Assembly (NCBI GenBank): GCA_963757395.1
Contig: CAVWRK010000008.1
Coordinates: 62,001 to 126,000, forward strand
DNA: 64,000 bases
Source of the DNA: DATAOG01 sp963757395
GTDB taxonomy: Bacteria; Pseudomonadota; Alphaproteobacteria; Geminicoccales; Geminicoccaceae
Direction: 5' to 3'
The position numbers were made by a program, and so were the translations under genes. Shown here piece by piece: positions 1 through 8,211 of the stretch. Below the pieces are notes generated by a model. That model worked only from the letters and a program-made list of their open reading frames with translations, made no database searches and was not told the DNA's origin. Numbering within the stretch: the first letter of the stretch is position 1; every line of letters starts with the position of its first letter.

Positions 1-443
1 CGCTCGCGCTGTGCGGCCGGCCGGCGGCCTATCCGTTGAGCGCCCATCGGGCGAGGCGGCTGGTCGGGCCGCGGGTCGCCCTGGTCGGCGATGCCGCCCA
101 TGCGGTCCATCCGATCCATGCCCAGGGCTTCAATCTCGGGGTGCGGGACGTCGCAGCGCTCGCCGAGGTGCTGATCGATGCCGCGCGCGCCGGGCAGGAC
201 CTTGGCAGCGGCGAGGTGCTGATCCGCTACCAGCGCTGGCGCGAGGCCGATGCCCGCCTGGTGGTCGGGCTGACCGACGGGCTCAACCGGCTGTTCTCGA
301 CCGATCTGGCCCCGGCCCGCCTGCTGCGTGCGGCCGGCCTGAACGCGCTCGGCCTGCTCGCGCCCCTCCGCCACTTGGCGATGCGCCGCGGCATGGGCCT
401 CGCGGGCGACCTGCCCAAGCTCGCCCGCGGCGAGGCGCTGTAG
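1..443 (+). CDS. UbiH/UbiF-type FAD-dependent monooxygenase, C-terminal part
   Basis: The 3' end of a gene cut by the window edge; the reading frame runs from base 3 to a TAG at 441-443. The segment GDAAHAVHPIHAQGFNLGVRD is the third FAD-binding motif (GD...P..GQG.N.G..D type) of the p-hydroxybenzoate-hydroxylase-like ubiquinone hydroxylases UbiH/UbiF/UbiI/UbiM. Those enzymes hydroxylate the ubiquinone ring at the inner membrane. After the motif comes the expected helical tail of about 100 residues (RYQRWREAD, then a small hydrophobic stretch). The substrate position cannot be assigned from the C-terminus alone. Other flavin monooxygenases of the same fold are possible, but the HPIHAQGFNLG wording is typical of the ubiquinone group. 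Confidence 0.85.
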   Translation, partial: LALCGRPAAYPLSAHRARRLVGPRVALVGDAAHAVHPIHAQGFNLGVRDVAALAEVLIDAARAGQDLGSGEVLIRYQRWREADARLVVGLTDGLNRLFSTDLAPARLLRAAGLNALGLLAPLRHLAMRRGMGLAGDLPKLARGEAL

Positions 444-462
444 CCGGCGTTCGCGGGCGACC

Positions 463-552
463 GGGGATCGGAGGCACCTGCTGGCGCTCGGGGCCTACGA
501 GGGCATCCGGATCGTCACGCCGCGGCAGTTTCTCGAGCTCGAGCGCGGCTGA
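463..552 (+). pseudogene. C-terminal remnant of a PIN-domain (VapC-like) toxin
   Basis: Between the monooxygenase stop and the creatinase gene, one plus-strand frame reads GDRRHLLALGAYEGIRIVTP and then a short RQFLELERG tail before a stop at 550-552. This matches the last part of PIN-family toxin components (GD.HLL.L..Y.GI.I.TP..FL). No start codon, N-terminal acidic residues or antitoxin partner is present, and the upstream frame runs into the monooxygenase gene. I read it as an about 30-residue fossil of a deleted toxin gene. The likeness is seen by eye only. Confidence 0.5.
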
Positions 553-562
553 GGGGCCTCGC

Positions 563-1765
563 TCAGCCGCCGATGATGTTGTGCTCGGGGCCGAACGGGA
601 ACCGTGTGACGTCCTCGGCCCCGGTCTCGGTCACGATCAGGATGTCGTGCTCGCGGTAGCCGCCGGCCCCGGGCTCACCCTCCGGGATCATGATCATCGG
701 CTCCATCGAGACCACCATGCCCGGCTCGAGGACGGTCAGGACGTCCTCGCGCAGCTCCAGCCCGGCCTCGCGGCCGTAGTAGTGGCAGAGCACGCCGAAC
801 GAGTGGCCGTAGCCGAAGGTCCGGTAGTCGAGCAGGCCATGGCCGCGGTAGATCTCGTTGAGCTCGGCCGCGATGTCGCAGCAACGCACGCCCGGCCGGA
901 TCAGCTCGAGGCCGCGGCGGTGGACGGCGCAGTTGATCTCCCAGAGTGCCAGATGGGGCTCCGAGGCATGCCGGCAGAACAGGGTCCGCTCGAGCGCGGT
1001 GTAGTAGCCCGCGATCATCGGAAAGCAGTTGAGGCTCAGGATGTCGCCCGCCTCGATCCGGCGCGCGGTCACCGGGTTGTGGGCGCCGTCGGTGTTGATG
1101 CCCGACTGGAACCAGGTCCACGTATCCATCAGCTCGGCGTGCGGGAAGGTGGCGGCGATCGCGCGCACCATCGTCGCCGTCGCGTGCAGGGCGACCTCGT
1201 GCTCGGGCACCCCGACCCCGATCGCTTCCTTGCAGGCAAAGCCGCCGAGGTCGGCGATCCGGGCACCCTCCCGGATCAGGGCGATCTCCTCGGCGGACTT
1301 GACCATGCGCTGGCGCATGCAGGCGGCCGCGACGTCGACCAGCTCCGCCGCCGGCAGCGCGTCCTGGAGCTTTCGATGGCGCTCGAGGGTCAGATGGTCG
1401 TGCTCGATCCCGACCCGGCCGCGGTTCGGGATCAGCTCCTGCACCGCGCGCAGGAAGTTGTCCCGCTGCCAGTCGGTGTAGACCAGGTTGTCGCCGAACG
1501 TCCGCCTGTAGGGCTGGCCGCCGTCGATGTTGGCCGAGATCGAGGTCTGGCCGTCCGGGGTCACCACCAGCCCGAAGGGTCGCCCGAACCCACAGTACAG
1601 AAAATCACTGTAGTAATTGATGTTGTGGTAGGAGGTGAACAGGACGGCCTCGATCGCCCACTCGGCCATGACGCCGCGGAGCGCGGCGAGACGCCGGTTC
1701 ATCTCGGCGGCCGGGAAGGTCGGCTGGACCCTGGTCCCGTTCGGCAGGCGCTTGATCGGCTCCAC
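563..1765 (-). CDS. Creatinase (creatine amidinohydrolase)
   Basis: 400 residues, the usual length of creatinase, which hydrolyses creatine to sarcosine and urea in the cytoplasm with a pita-bread fold but no metal. Diagnostic stretches are FTSYHNINYYSDFLYC, SISANIDGGQP, the catalytic-His segment SGINTDGAHNPVT (His about residue 229), FGYGHSFG, YYGREAGLELRED and VSMEPMIMIPEGEPGAGGYR. These follow Pseudomonas creatinase almost word for word. The start is GTG, preceded by a good GAGGGGAG ribosome site about nine bases upstream. No sarcosine oxidase or creatininase gene is adjacent. An M24 aminopeptidase is the broader family, but the creatinase-specific wording makes that unlikely. Confidence 0.93.
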   Translation of the reverse strand: MEPIKRLPNGTRVQPTFPAAEMNRRLAALRGVMAEWAIEAVLFTSYHNINYYSDFLYCGFGRPFGLVVTPDGQTSISANIDGGQPYRRTFGDNLVYTDWQRDNFLRAVQELIPNRGRVGIEHDHLTLERHRKLQDALPAAELVDVAAACMRQRMVKSAEEIALIREGARIADLGGFACKEAIGVGVPEHEVALHATATMVRAIAATFPHAELMDTWTWFQSGINTDGAHNPVTARRIEAGDILSLNCFPMIAGYYTALERTLFCRHASEPHLALWEINCAVHRRGLELIRPGVRCCDIAAELNEIYRGHGLLDYRTFGYGHSFGVLCHYYGREAGLELREDVLTVLEPGMVVSMEPMIMIPEGEPGAGGYREHDILIVTETGAEDVTRFPFGPEHNIIGG

Positions 1766-1848
1766 CTTGTCGAGCTCCCCTCGGCAACCCCGGCAGCGCC
1801 CGTACTATCCGGCCGCAGCCGGCCGTGGACAAGCCACCGGCGCCGCGC

Positions 1849-2457
1849 TCAGGTGATCGCAACCAGGCGGTCGCCTTCGATCCGGGCGAGCACGCCGGTC
1901 GCGATGTCGAACCGGAAGCCGGCCAGCACGAGCTGTCCGGCGGCGACTGCCGCCTCGATCCAGGGGAAGGTCGCGAGGTTGGCGAGCGACAGGCGCACGA
2001 CCTCGGTCTCGCCGCGTTCGAGCAGGTCGCCGGCGTCGGCGTGGCCGGCGAGGGCCCGCCGGGCCGGCTCGGCGATCCGCATCCAGGGCTCGACGAAGTC
2101 GCGCGCCTGCTCGGGCGCACCCTCGACCATCGCCCGGACGCCGCCGCACTGCGAATGGCCGAGCACGACGATCCGGCCGACGCCCAGGACCCGGACACCG
2201 AACTCGAGCGCCGCGCTGGTGCCATGGTAGGCCGCGTCCGGGTGGTAGGGCGGCACCAGGCCCGCGATGTTGCGCACCTCGAACAGCTCGCCCGGCGCCG
2301 CACCGAACACGGTGCTCGGGGCCACTCGCGAATCCGAGCAGCCGATCACCATGGTCGCCGGTCGCTGCCCGTAGCGCGAGAGCGCCTCGTAGCGGGCTTG
2401 CTCGGCCGGCCAGACTTCGGCGCGGAAGCGGCGATAGCCTTCGAGCAGTCGGTCCAT
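1849..2457 (-). CDS. Beta-class carbonic anhydrase
   Basis: A 202-residue zinc enzyme interconverting CO2 and bicarbonate. The zinc ligands are visible: Cys40 in the CSDSR motif (with the Asp42/Arg44 dyad) and His101/Cys104 in GHSQCGG. The ALEFGVRVLGV helix between them is typical. The ATG at 2457 is preferred over a start 30 bases upstream because a GGGGGTGAGG ribosome site lies just before it and the family begins near MDRLLEGYRRF. It stands alone, divergent from uvrC, with no cyanase or transporter beside it, so a housekeeping bicarbonate-supply role is the simplest reading. Confidence 0.94.
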   Translation of the reverse strand: MDRLLEGYRRFRAEVWPAEQARYEALSRYGQRPATMVIGCSDSRVAPSTVFGAAPGELFEVRNIAGLVPPYHPDAAYHGTSAALEFGVRVLGVGRIVVLGHSQCGGVRAMVEGAPEQARDFVEPWMRIAEPARRALAGHADAGDLLERGETEVVRLSLANLATFPWIEAAVAAGQLVLAGFRFDIATGVLARIEGDRLVAIT

Positions 2458-2535
2458 GCCCTCACCCCCATTTCGACAGGCCGGCATGATTGACGGCTTC
2501 CGATCGGATGGCCAGATTCAGGCGAGCAGGACGTC

Positions 2536-4479
2536 ATGAGCCAAAGCACCGACCGGGCGATCTCCGCCGACGACCAGACCAGCTTCGCGGCCGCCTCGAG
2601 GCGCGCGCCCGCTGAGGCCGTATGCGGTGTGACCGGTGCGGCCCTGATCCACGAGCACGTCGGAAACCTGCCCAACGGGCCCGGCGTCTACCGGATGCTG
2701 GATGCCAAGGGCGAGGTGCTCTACGTCGGCAAGGCGAAATCGCTCAAGAAGCGCGTTCTGGCCTATACCAAGCCCGCGGCGCTCAGCGCCCGGCTGCAGC
2801 GCATGGTGGCGCTGACCCGCGGCCTCGAGGTCGTGACCACGGCCAGCGACGTCGAGGCGCTGCTGCTCGAATGCAACCTGATCAAGCGCCACCGGCCGAC
2901 CTACAACATCGTGCTGCGCGACGACAAGTCGTTTCCCTACATCTACGTCGGCAAGATCAGCGCCGAGCAGCCGTTCCCGCGGATCGGCCGGCACCGGGGC
3001 GCCAAGCGCAAGGACTGCGACTACTTCGGCCCGTTCGCGTCCTCGGGTGCGGTCAACGAGACGCTGGGCGCTCTGCTGCGCGCGTTCCCGATCCGCTCCT
3101 GCCCGGACAGCATTTTTTCGAACCGCACCCGGCCCTGCCTGCAGTTCCAGATCAAGCGTTGCACCGCACCCTGCGTCGGCCGGATCGAGCCTGAGCCCTA
3201 CGCCCGCCTGGTCGAGCAGACCCGGGAGTTCCTCGCCGGCCGCAGCGGCGCGATCCAGGCCCAGCTGCAGGCCGAGATGGCCGCGGCCGCCGAGCGCCTG
3301 GACTTCGAGCAAGCCGCGGCGATTCGCGATCGGCTGAAGGCGCTCGCCCACATCGGCTCGCGTCAGGGCATCAACGTCAGCTCGGTCGACGACGCCGACG
3401 TGATCGCGCTCGCCCAGGACGGTGGCCAAGCCTGCGTGCAGGTGTTCTTCTACCGGGGCGGGCGCAACTACGGCAACCGCGCCTACTATCCGAGCCACAC
3501 CCAGGACGCCGGGCCGGCCGAGCTGGTCGAGGCGTTCCTCGGCCAGTTCTACAGCGAGCGGCCGCCGCCCAAGCTGATCCTCTTGAGCCATCCGGCGGCC
3601 TCGCAGGCGCTGCTCGCAGACGCGCTTGCGGTCCGCGCCGGGCGCCGGGTCGAGCTCGTCTGCCCCAAGCGCGGCGAGCGCCGCCAGCTGATCGGGCAGG
3701 CGGAAACCAACGCCAGGCTGGCGCTTGCCCGCAAGCTCGCCGAGAGCAGCGCGCAGGCGAAGCTCCTGCAGCGCCTCGCCGAGCGCCTCGAGCTGCCGGA
3801 GCCGCCGTCTCGGGTCGAGGTCTACGACAACAGCCACATCATGGGCACCGATGCGCTCGGCGCCTTCATCGTCGCCGGTCCGGAAGGTTTGAATAAATCC
3901 GCCTATCGGAAGTTTACCATCAGGAGTGGTGACCTTACGCCGGGCGACGATTACGGGATGATGCGCGAGGTGCTGGGGCGCCGGTTCGGCCGGCTGCAGC
4001 GGGAGGACCCGGGACGCGAGAGCGGCCAGTGGCCGGATCTGGTCATCATCGACGGCGGTCCGGGGCAGCTGTCGGCGGCGCTCGAGAGCCTGGGCGCGAG
4101 CGGCGTCAGCGGCCTGCCGGTGCTCGCGATCGCCAAAGGCCCCGACCGCGACGCCGGCCGCGAGACCCTCTACCTGAAGGGCCGGCCGCCGCTCAAGCTG
4201 GACCCGCAGGACGCGGTCCTCTACTTTCTCCAGCGCCTGCGTGACGAGGCCCACCGGTTTGCGATCGCCAGCCACCGCAACAAGCGCGGCAAGGCGGTCG
4301 GCCGCTCGGCGCTGGACCGCGTCCCTGGGGTCGGCGGCAAGCGCAAGAAGGCGCTGCTCGGCCATTTCGGCTCGGTGCGCGCGATCGAGACCGCGGGCCT
4401 GCTCGACCTCGAACGGGTGCCAGGAATTAACAGGGCGGTTGCCAAGGCCGTCTACGATGCCTTTCACGACGGAAGCTGA
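2536..4479 (+). CDS. uvrC: UvrABC system protein C (excinuclease subunit C)
   Basis: 647 residues. UvrC makes both incisions around DNA lesions in nucleotide excision repair, recruited by UvrB. Domain order is clear: GIY-YIG nuclease near residues 45-130 (GPGVYRMLDAKGEVLYVGKA), a Cys-rich patch (CLQFQIKRCTAPCVG), the UVR UvrB-binding helix pair (AAERLDFEQAAAIRDRLKAL), the RNase H-like endonuclease domain (EVYDNSHIMGT...VIIDGGPGQL), and C-terminal helix-hairpin-helix motifs (LDRVPGVGGKRKKALL, LERVPGIN). The first about 35 residues are a low-complexity extension. Twelve bases separate it from pgsA. No LexA box was seen upstream. Confidence 0.97.
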   Translation: MSQSTDRAISADDQTSFAAASRRAPAEAVCGVTGAALIHEHVGNLPNGPGVYRMLDAKGEVLYVGKAKSLKKRVLAYTKPAALSARLQRMVALTRGLEVVTTASDVEALLLECNLIKRHRPTYNIVLRDDKSFPYIYVGKISAEQPFPRIGRHRGAKRKDCDYFGPFASSGAVNETLGALLRAFPIRSCPDSIFSNRTRPCLQFQIKRCTAPCVGRIEPEPYARLVEQTREFLAGRSGAIQAQLQAEMAAAAERLDFEQAAAIRDRLKALAHIGSRQGINVSSVDDADVIALAQDGGQACVQVFFYRGGRNYGNRAYYPSHTQDAGPAELVEAFLGQFYSERPPPKLILLSHPAASQALLADALAVRAGRRVELVCPKRGERRQLIGQAETNARLALARKLAESSAQAKLLQRLAERLELPEPPSRVEVYDNSHIMGTDALGAFIVAGPEGLNKSAYRKFTIRSGDLTPGDDYGMMREVLGRRFGRLQREDPGRESGQWPDLVIIDGGPGQLSAALESLGASGVSGLPVLAIAKGPDRDAGRETLYLKGRPPLKLDPQDAVLYFLQRLRDEAHRFAIASHRNKRGKAVGRSALDRVPGVGGKRKKALLGHFGSVRAIETAGLLDLERVPGINRAVAKAVYDAFHDGS

Positions 4480-4491
4480 GGGCGCGGCCCG

Positions 4492-5121
4492 ATGATGACC
4501 AATCCGCCGAACCTCTTGACCGCATCGCGGATCGCCGCGGTCCCGGCGCTGGTTGCCGCCTTCTACGTCGAGGGCGACTTCGGCAAATGGGCGACCTGCG
4601 CGATCTTCACCATCGCCGCGATCACCGACTTCTTCGACGGCTATCTGGCGCGCAGCTGGTCGATGCAGTCGCCGCTCGGGCGCATGCTCGATCCGATCGC
4701 CGACAAGCTCCTGGTCGGCGCGGCGATTCTGATGCTGGTGCATTTCGATCGCGCCCCAATCCTGCCGGCGCTGGTGATCCTCTGCCGCGAGATCCTGGTC
4801 TCGGGGCTGCGCGAGTTCCTGGCCGAGGTCCAGGTCGGCCTGCCGGTGTCGCGGCTCGCCAAGTGGAAGACCGGCGTCCAGATGACCGCGATCGGTTTTC
4901 TCCTGGCCGGCACCGCCGCGCCCTGGTGGCTGTTCGCGGACCAGGTCGGCCTGTACGGCCTCTGGCTGGCCGCGGCCCTGACCCTGATCACGGGCTTCGA
5001 CTACCTGGTGGTCGGTCTCCGTCATTCGAGCACGCCGGCGGCAGCCACGATGGCGACGCCCGACCCGCCGCGGTCCCGCGCCCGGCTGGTCGGGTCGCGA
5101 TCGAGCGGGGCACGTTCATGA
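4492..5121 (+). CDS. pgsA: CDP-diacylglycerol-glycerol-3-phosphate 3-phosphatidyltransferase
   Basis: A membrane enzyme of 209 residues that makes phosphatidylglycerophosphate, the committed step to phosphatidylglycerol. The CDP-alcohol phosphatidyltransferase signature is complete: DFFDGYLARSWSMQSPLGRM followed by LDPIADK, supplying the D-x2-DG-x2-AR...G-x3-D-x3-D pattern. Several hydrophobic segments follow (ILPALVILCREILVSGLREF, LAAALTLITGFDYLVVGL). The last about 30 residues are Pro/Arg/Ser-rich and extend past the usual end. Its TGA overlaps the moaD start (ATGA), so the two genes are translationally coupled in the uvrC-pgsA-moaD-moaE operon. Confidence 0.96.
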   Translation: MMTNPPNLLTASRIAAVPALVAAFYVEGDFGKWATCAIFTIAAITDFFDGYLARSWSMQSPLGRMLDPIADKLLVGAAILMLVHFDRAPILPALVILCREILVSGLREFLAEVQVGLPVSRLAKWKTGVQMTAIGFLLAGTAAPWWLFADQVGLYGLWLAAALTLITGFDYLVVGLRHSSTPAAATMATPDPPRSRARLVGSRSSGARS

Positions 5122-5369
5122 GGATCCTCTACTTCGCCTGGCTCCGGACCAAGACCGGGACCGCGAGCGAGGAGGTGGCGCCGCCGGCCGAGGTGACCAC
5201 GGTCGGCGAGCTGATGCACTGGCTCGCGGGCCAGCGGCCGGGCTTCGCGGCCGCCCTGGCGGCGCCGGGCGTGGTCCGGGCAGCGGTCAATCAGGACTAT
5301 GCCGAGGCCTCCGATCCGGTCCGGCCGGGCGACGAGGTCGCGTTCTTCCCGCCGGTCACCGGCGGCTGA
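5118..5369 (+). CDS. moaD: Molybdopterin synthase sulfur-carrier subunit
   Basis: 83 residues with a ubiquitin-like fold. MoaD carries the sulfur as a C-terminal thiocarboxylate and delivers it to precursor Z inside the MoaD-MoaE complex. The C-terminal PPVTGG with the double Gly is the functional tail, preceded by the typical VRPGDEVAFF strand. The N-terminus MRILYFAWLRTKTG matches the family. The ATG overlaps the pgsA stop by four bases, and moaE starts 19 bases downstream. Confidence 0.95.
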   Translation: MRILYFAWLRTKTGTASEEVAPPAEVTTVGELMHWLAGQRPGFAAALAAPGVVRAAVNQDYAEASDPVRPGDEVAFFPPVTGG

Positions 5370-5388
5370 ATTTTCGGACCCGAAGACC

Positions 5389-5838
5389 ATGATCCGGGTC
5401 CAGGAGGCGCCCTTCGACGTCGGTGCCGAGCTCGCGGCCCTGACCCGCGGGCGGACCGACATCGGCGGGCTCGCGAGCTTCGTAGGCCTGGTCCGGGATC
5501 TGGCCGGCGAGCGGCCGATCACCGCAATGACCCTCGAGCACTACCCGGGCATGACCGAGAAAAAACTCGGGGAAATCGAGGCCGAGGCCAACCGGCGCTG
5601 GTCGCTGCAGGCGAGCCTGATCGTCCATCGCTACGGCCGCATGCTGCCGGGCGAGCCGATCGTCCTGGTCGCGACCGCAGCGGCCCACCGCGCGGCCGCG
5701 CTCGAAGCCTGCGCCTTCCTGATCGACTGGCTGAAGACCCAGGCGCCGTTCTGGAAGCTCGAGGAGGGCCCCGCGGACAGCCACTGGGTCGAGGCCCGCG
5801 CCGTCGACGATCAGGCCGCCGCCCGCTGGCGGGCCTGA
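5389..5838 (+). CDS. moaE: Molybdopterin synthase catalytic subunit
   Basis: 149 residues. MoaE inserts the two dithiolene sulfurs supplied by MoaD into cyclic pyranopterin. Seen motifs: GGLASFVGLVRD, LEHYPGMTEKKLGEIE, VHRYGRMLPGEPIVLVATAA, the HR pair with ALEACAFLIDWLKTQAPFWK containing the conserved active-site lysines, and the closing W. The start ATG at 5389 gives a normal N-terminus (MIRVQEAPFD); an upstream in-frame start would overlap moaD. It is the last gene of the operon. Confidence 0.95.
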   Translation: MIRVQEAPFDVGAELAALTRGRTDIGGLASFVGLVRDLAGERPITAMTLEHYPGMTEKKLGEIEAEANRRWSLQASLIVHRYGRMLPGEPIVLVATAAAHRAAALEACAFLIDWLKTQAPFWKLEEGPADSHWVEARAVDDQAAARWRA

Positions 5839-5991
5839 GCACAAACTTAGCCCGTCCGATCCAGATCGCTCGGCCCGGCCGCGTCAGCATGCCGCGCGCC
5901 GACCGGTTGCCGGCGAGCGCTTCGCTTCCAAATCGAGCCTTATCCGGAAATCGCTTCTGCCCAAGTCTCTCTCGTCCGGAGGGCTCGATCC

Positions 5992-6378
5992 ATGCACGAG
6001 AGGCCTCGAAGCACCAATCGCACCGTCTGGCCGGACCCGTGTCCGCGCTTCTTCCTGCTGCTCAGCTTGATGCCGATCTGGCTCGGCCTGGCTGGATGGC
6101 TGGCGTTTACGGATTCGCCGGACGCTTCGTTTGTTGCTGTTGTAGTCGGATTCTTGGTCGTGATTTTCCTGGGCGTGCCGTGGCTGCTGTACAAGCTCCT
6201 CACCCGCGACCAGGAACCGGCGACCGAGGTCGGGCTGCGCGCCTGGCTCGAGGGCCAGATCGACACGGCGACCGGCCGTCTGGAAGCCAGGGAATTTGCC
6301 ATCCAGGCGCTGACCGCGCTGGCCGCGGCCGCCCTCGGCATGAGCGCGCTGGGTGTCGTGCTGATGCTCGTGACTTGA
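5992..6378 (+). CDS. Small inner-membrane protein of unknown function
   Basis: 128 residues, not recognised as a named family. It has two strongly hydrophobic helices near residues 20-42 and 45-68 (FFLLLSLMPIWLGLAGWLAF; FVAVVVGFLVVIFLGVPWLLY). An amphipathic stretch rich in Glu/Arg follows (LRAWLEGQIDTATGRLEAREFA), then a third Ala-rich hydrophobic segment at the C-terminus. Codon use matches the surrounding genes. It stands alone between moaE and a DUF3096 gene. The coding call rests on an open frame with membrane-like composition, so confidence is moderate. Confidence 0.6.
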   Translation: MHERPRSTNRTVWPDPCPRFFLLLSLMPIWLGLAGWLAFTDSPDASFVAVVVGFLVVIFLGVPWLLYKLLTRDQEPATEVGLRAWLEGQIDTATGRLEAREFAIQALTALAAAALGMSALGVVLMLVT

Positions 6379-6542
6379 TCCCAGGGTCCGCCATCGGAAC
6401 CATGGTCGTGGTCTTGTCCTTGATCACCGCGTAAAATCCCGCATGACCCCTGCGGCCCGCCTGCGCCCCGCCCCGCCCCGCGGATCCGCACGTGAGCGGC
6501 TGCATCCAGCGGGCCGAGGGCGGACACGCAAGGGAGCTCGCC

Positions 6543-6683
6543 ATGCAGATCGTCATTGTCCAGCCGCTGGTCGCGCTGATCGCCGGCGTCCTGATCCTGA
6601 TCTTCCCGCGGCTGTTGAACTATATCGTGGCCATCTATCTGATCGTGATCGGCCTCGCGGGCCTCGCCGCCCAGTTCGCCTGA
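6543..6683 (+). CDS. DUF3096-family small membrane protein
   Basis: 46 residues that are almost entirely hydrophobic: QPLVALIAGVLILIFPRLLN then YIVAIYLIVIGLAGL, the pattern of DUF3096 proteins, which are short two-helix inner-membrane peptides. The ATG at 6543 has an AGGGAG ribosome site about eight bases upstream; an in-frame start further 5' would add a charged tail untypical of the family. Function is unknown. Confidence 0.8.
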   Translation: MQIVIVQPLVALIAGVLILIFPRLLNYIVAIYLIVIGLAGLAAQFA

Positions 6684-6715
6684 GCCGCCGCCGCGCGCCG
6701 GCGGCGCGGCCGCGG

Positions 6716-7546
6716 TCAGGCAGCGACCGGTTCGAACGCGGCCTCGCCCGGCACGCCGGCCGCGAACTTCACGATCGGTCGGCCGGTCGCCGAGAGCGCC
6801 ACGAGGCTGCTGCAGACGGTGCCGTAGTCGCCCTCGGTGACGATCGCCATGGCGTTGCGAGGGTCGTCGTCCGGCCCCGAGAGGTCGGCGAGCAGCAGGG
6901 TCCAGGCAGACCAGTCGTCGGCGTCGGGATCGGGCGGTGGTGCCGCGCGCCAGCGATCGAGGTAGTGCGCGATGCGCACCGAGGCCGGATCATTGAGCTC
7001 GCGCGCGGTCAGCATCGACAGGCCAGCCGGGATCGGGTGGCACTCGATGGCGCCCGATCGATCCCTCTCGGGCAGCGCCGCGCCCGGCAAGCGGATCGGC
7101 TCGACCGCGCGCAGGCTGCCGTCGCGGGCGCGGAAGGCGAAGCTCGGCAGGGCGCCGGCGTGACGCAGCCAATAGGCGTCCCGGTTGTCGGCGACGACCA
7201 GGTTGAACGGCCGGTAGGCCGCCGGCTCGAGGTCGGCGAGCGCCGCCGCCGCCGCCGCCGCGTCGGCATGGTCGAGAGCTTCCAGCACCAGCTCGCCGCG
7301 CGAGCGTTTGCCGGTCTCCGGGCCAAGGGTGCCGACCCGGTTCAGGACCGTGGCGACCACGCCATGGTCATTGATCCCGAGCCAGCTACCGCCGGCCTGC
7401 TCGTCGAGCCCGGCGACCACCTCGGGCCGGTCCGGCCAGTGCCGCCCGGGCGGCCGCCACGGCCGGCTCCGAAGCTCGTCGCGGTTGGCGGCCAGCAGCA
7501 GCGGCCAGCGGGAGCCCGGCCGCCGCAGGAGAACCACCGTGCACAT
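6716..7546 (-). CDS. NRDE-family protein (TANGO2-like)
   Basis: 276 residues beginning MCTVVLLRRPG and carrying the family-defining NRDE motif in LLAANRDELRSRP, then GGSWLGINDHGVVATVLNR. The catalytic-like N-terminal Cys2 suggests an Ntn-hydrolase fold. Eukaryotic TANGO2 homologues are linked to haem and lipid handling, but the bacterial role is not established. The gene is divergent from the DUF1476 gene. Confidence 0.88.
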   Translation of the reverse strand: MCTVVLLRRPGSRWPLLLAANRDELRSRPWRPPGRHWPDRPEVVAGLDEQAGGSWLGINDHGVVATVLNRVGTLGPETGKRSRGELVLEALDHADAAAAAAALADLEPAAYRPFNLVVADNRDAYWLRHAGALPSFAFRARDGSLRAVEPIRLPGAALPERDRSGAIECHPIPAGLSMLTARELNDPASVRIAHYLDRWRAAPPPDPDADDWSAWTLLLADLSGPDDDPRNAMAIVTEGDYGTVCSSLVALSATGRPIVKFAAGVPGEAAFEPVAA

Positions 7547-7648
7547 CCGTTTCCTAAGGCCCCCGTCCGGCCGGCTGGCATGGCGGCCCGCGCGTGGTTA
7601 TATTGGGCAATAAGCGTAGCCCTCAACGCCAGCAAGCGCGAGGCTAGG

Positions 7649-7969
7649 ATGACCACTTTCGACGATCGCGAGCGCCATGAGGAGACCCGCTTCAAGCACG
7701 ATCAGGAGCTGCTCTTCAAGGCCCGCAACCGCGGCAACAAGATTTTCGGCCTGTGGATCGCCGAGCAGCTGGGCCTGAGCGGCGAGGCCGCCTCCGACTA
7801 TGCCAAGGACGTCGTCCTCGCCGATTTCGAGATGCCGGGCGACGACGACATCTTCACCAAGGTGAAGGCCGACCTCGTGGCCAAGGCGATCGAGCTCAGC
7901 GACCACATCCTGCGCAAGCACCTCGTGGAATGCCGCGAGATCGCTGCCCAGCAGATCAAGACCGAATGA
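7649..7969 (+). CDS. F1-ATPase zeta-subunit inhibitor homologue (DUF1476)
   Basis: 106 residues, helical, starting MTTFDDRERHEETRFKHDQE. This is the alphaproteobacterial DUF1476 family, whose Paracoccus member is the zeta subunit that blocks ATP hydrolysis by F1FO-ATPase through its N-terminal inhibitory helix. The conserved body is also visible (FKARNRGNKIFGLWIAEQLG, DYAKDVVLADFEMPGDDDIF). Seven bases separate it from the SDHAF4-like gene, so the two respiratory accessory genes are probably co-transcribed. Confidence 0.9.
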   Translation: MTTFDDRERHEETRFKHDQELLFKARNRGNKIFGLWIAEQLGLSGEAASDYAKDVVLADFEMPGDDDIFTKVKADLVAKAIELSDHILRKHLVECREIAAQQIKTE

Positions 7970-7976
7970 GCCTCCG

Positions 7977-8177
7977 GTGACGAGTTCCGCCCGCGAGCGG
8001 TCGCCGCCGGCAGAGGGTCAGGCGCCGGCGTCGCCGGTGCCGCGCGAAGAGGCCCCGTCGGACCGGGGGCGTGCCGCACCGGTGCCGCCTGACGTGCGCG
8101 AGATCGGCGGCCCGAAGGGTCCGGAGCCGACCCGCTACGGCGACTGGGAGAAGGGCGGCCGGTGCTCCGACTTCTGA
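7977..8177 (+). CDS. DUF1674 protein, succinate dehydrogenase assembly factor 4-like
   Basis: 66 residues with a GTG start. The N-terminal half is disordered and Pro/Ala-rich; the C-terminus EIGGPKGPEPTRYGDWEKGG then RCSDF is the invariant DUF1674/SDHAF4 tail (GP.GPEPTR.GDWE..G...DF). In mitochondria this family binds flavinylated SdhA and promotes complex II assembly. The bacterial role is inferred by homology. No strong ribosome site is seen; coupling to the preceding gene is likely. Confidence 0.85.
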   Translation: MTSSARERSPPAEGQAPASPVPREEAPSDRGRAAPVPPDVREIGGPKGPEPTRYGDWEKGGRCSDF

Positions 8178-8211
8178 TCCCAGGCCGCGCCTGACCCGAG
8201 CGGGGCGCGGC

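Noticed and set aside
2518..5025. Minus-strand open frame of 835 codons opposite uvrC and pgsA
   Set aside because: Antisense shadow of high-GC genes: composition is Arg/Ala/Asp-rich with no family likeness, while uvrC and pgsA are certain on the other strand.
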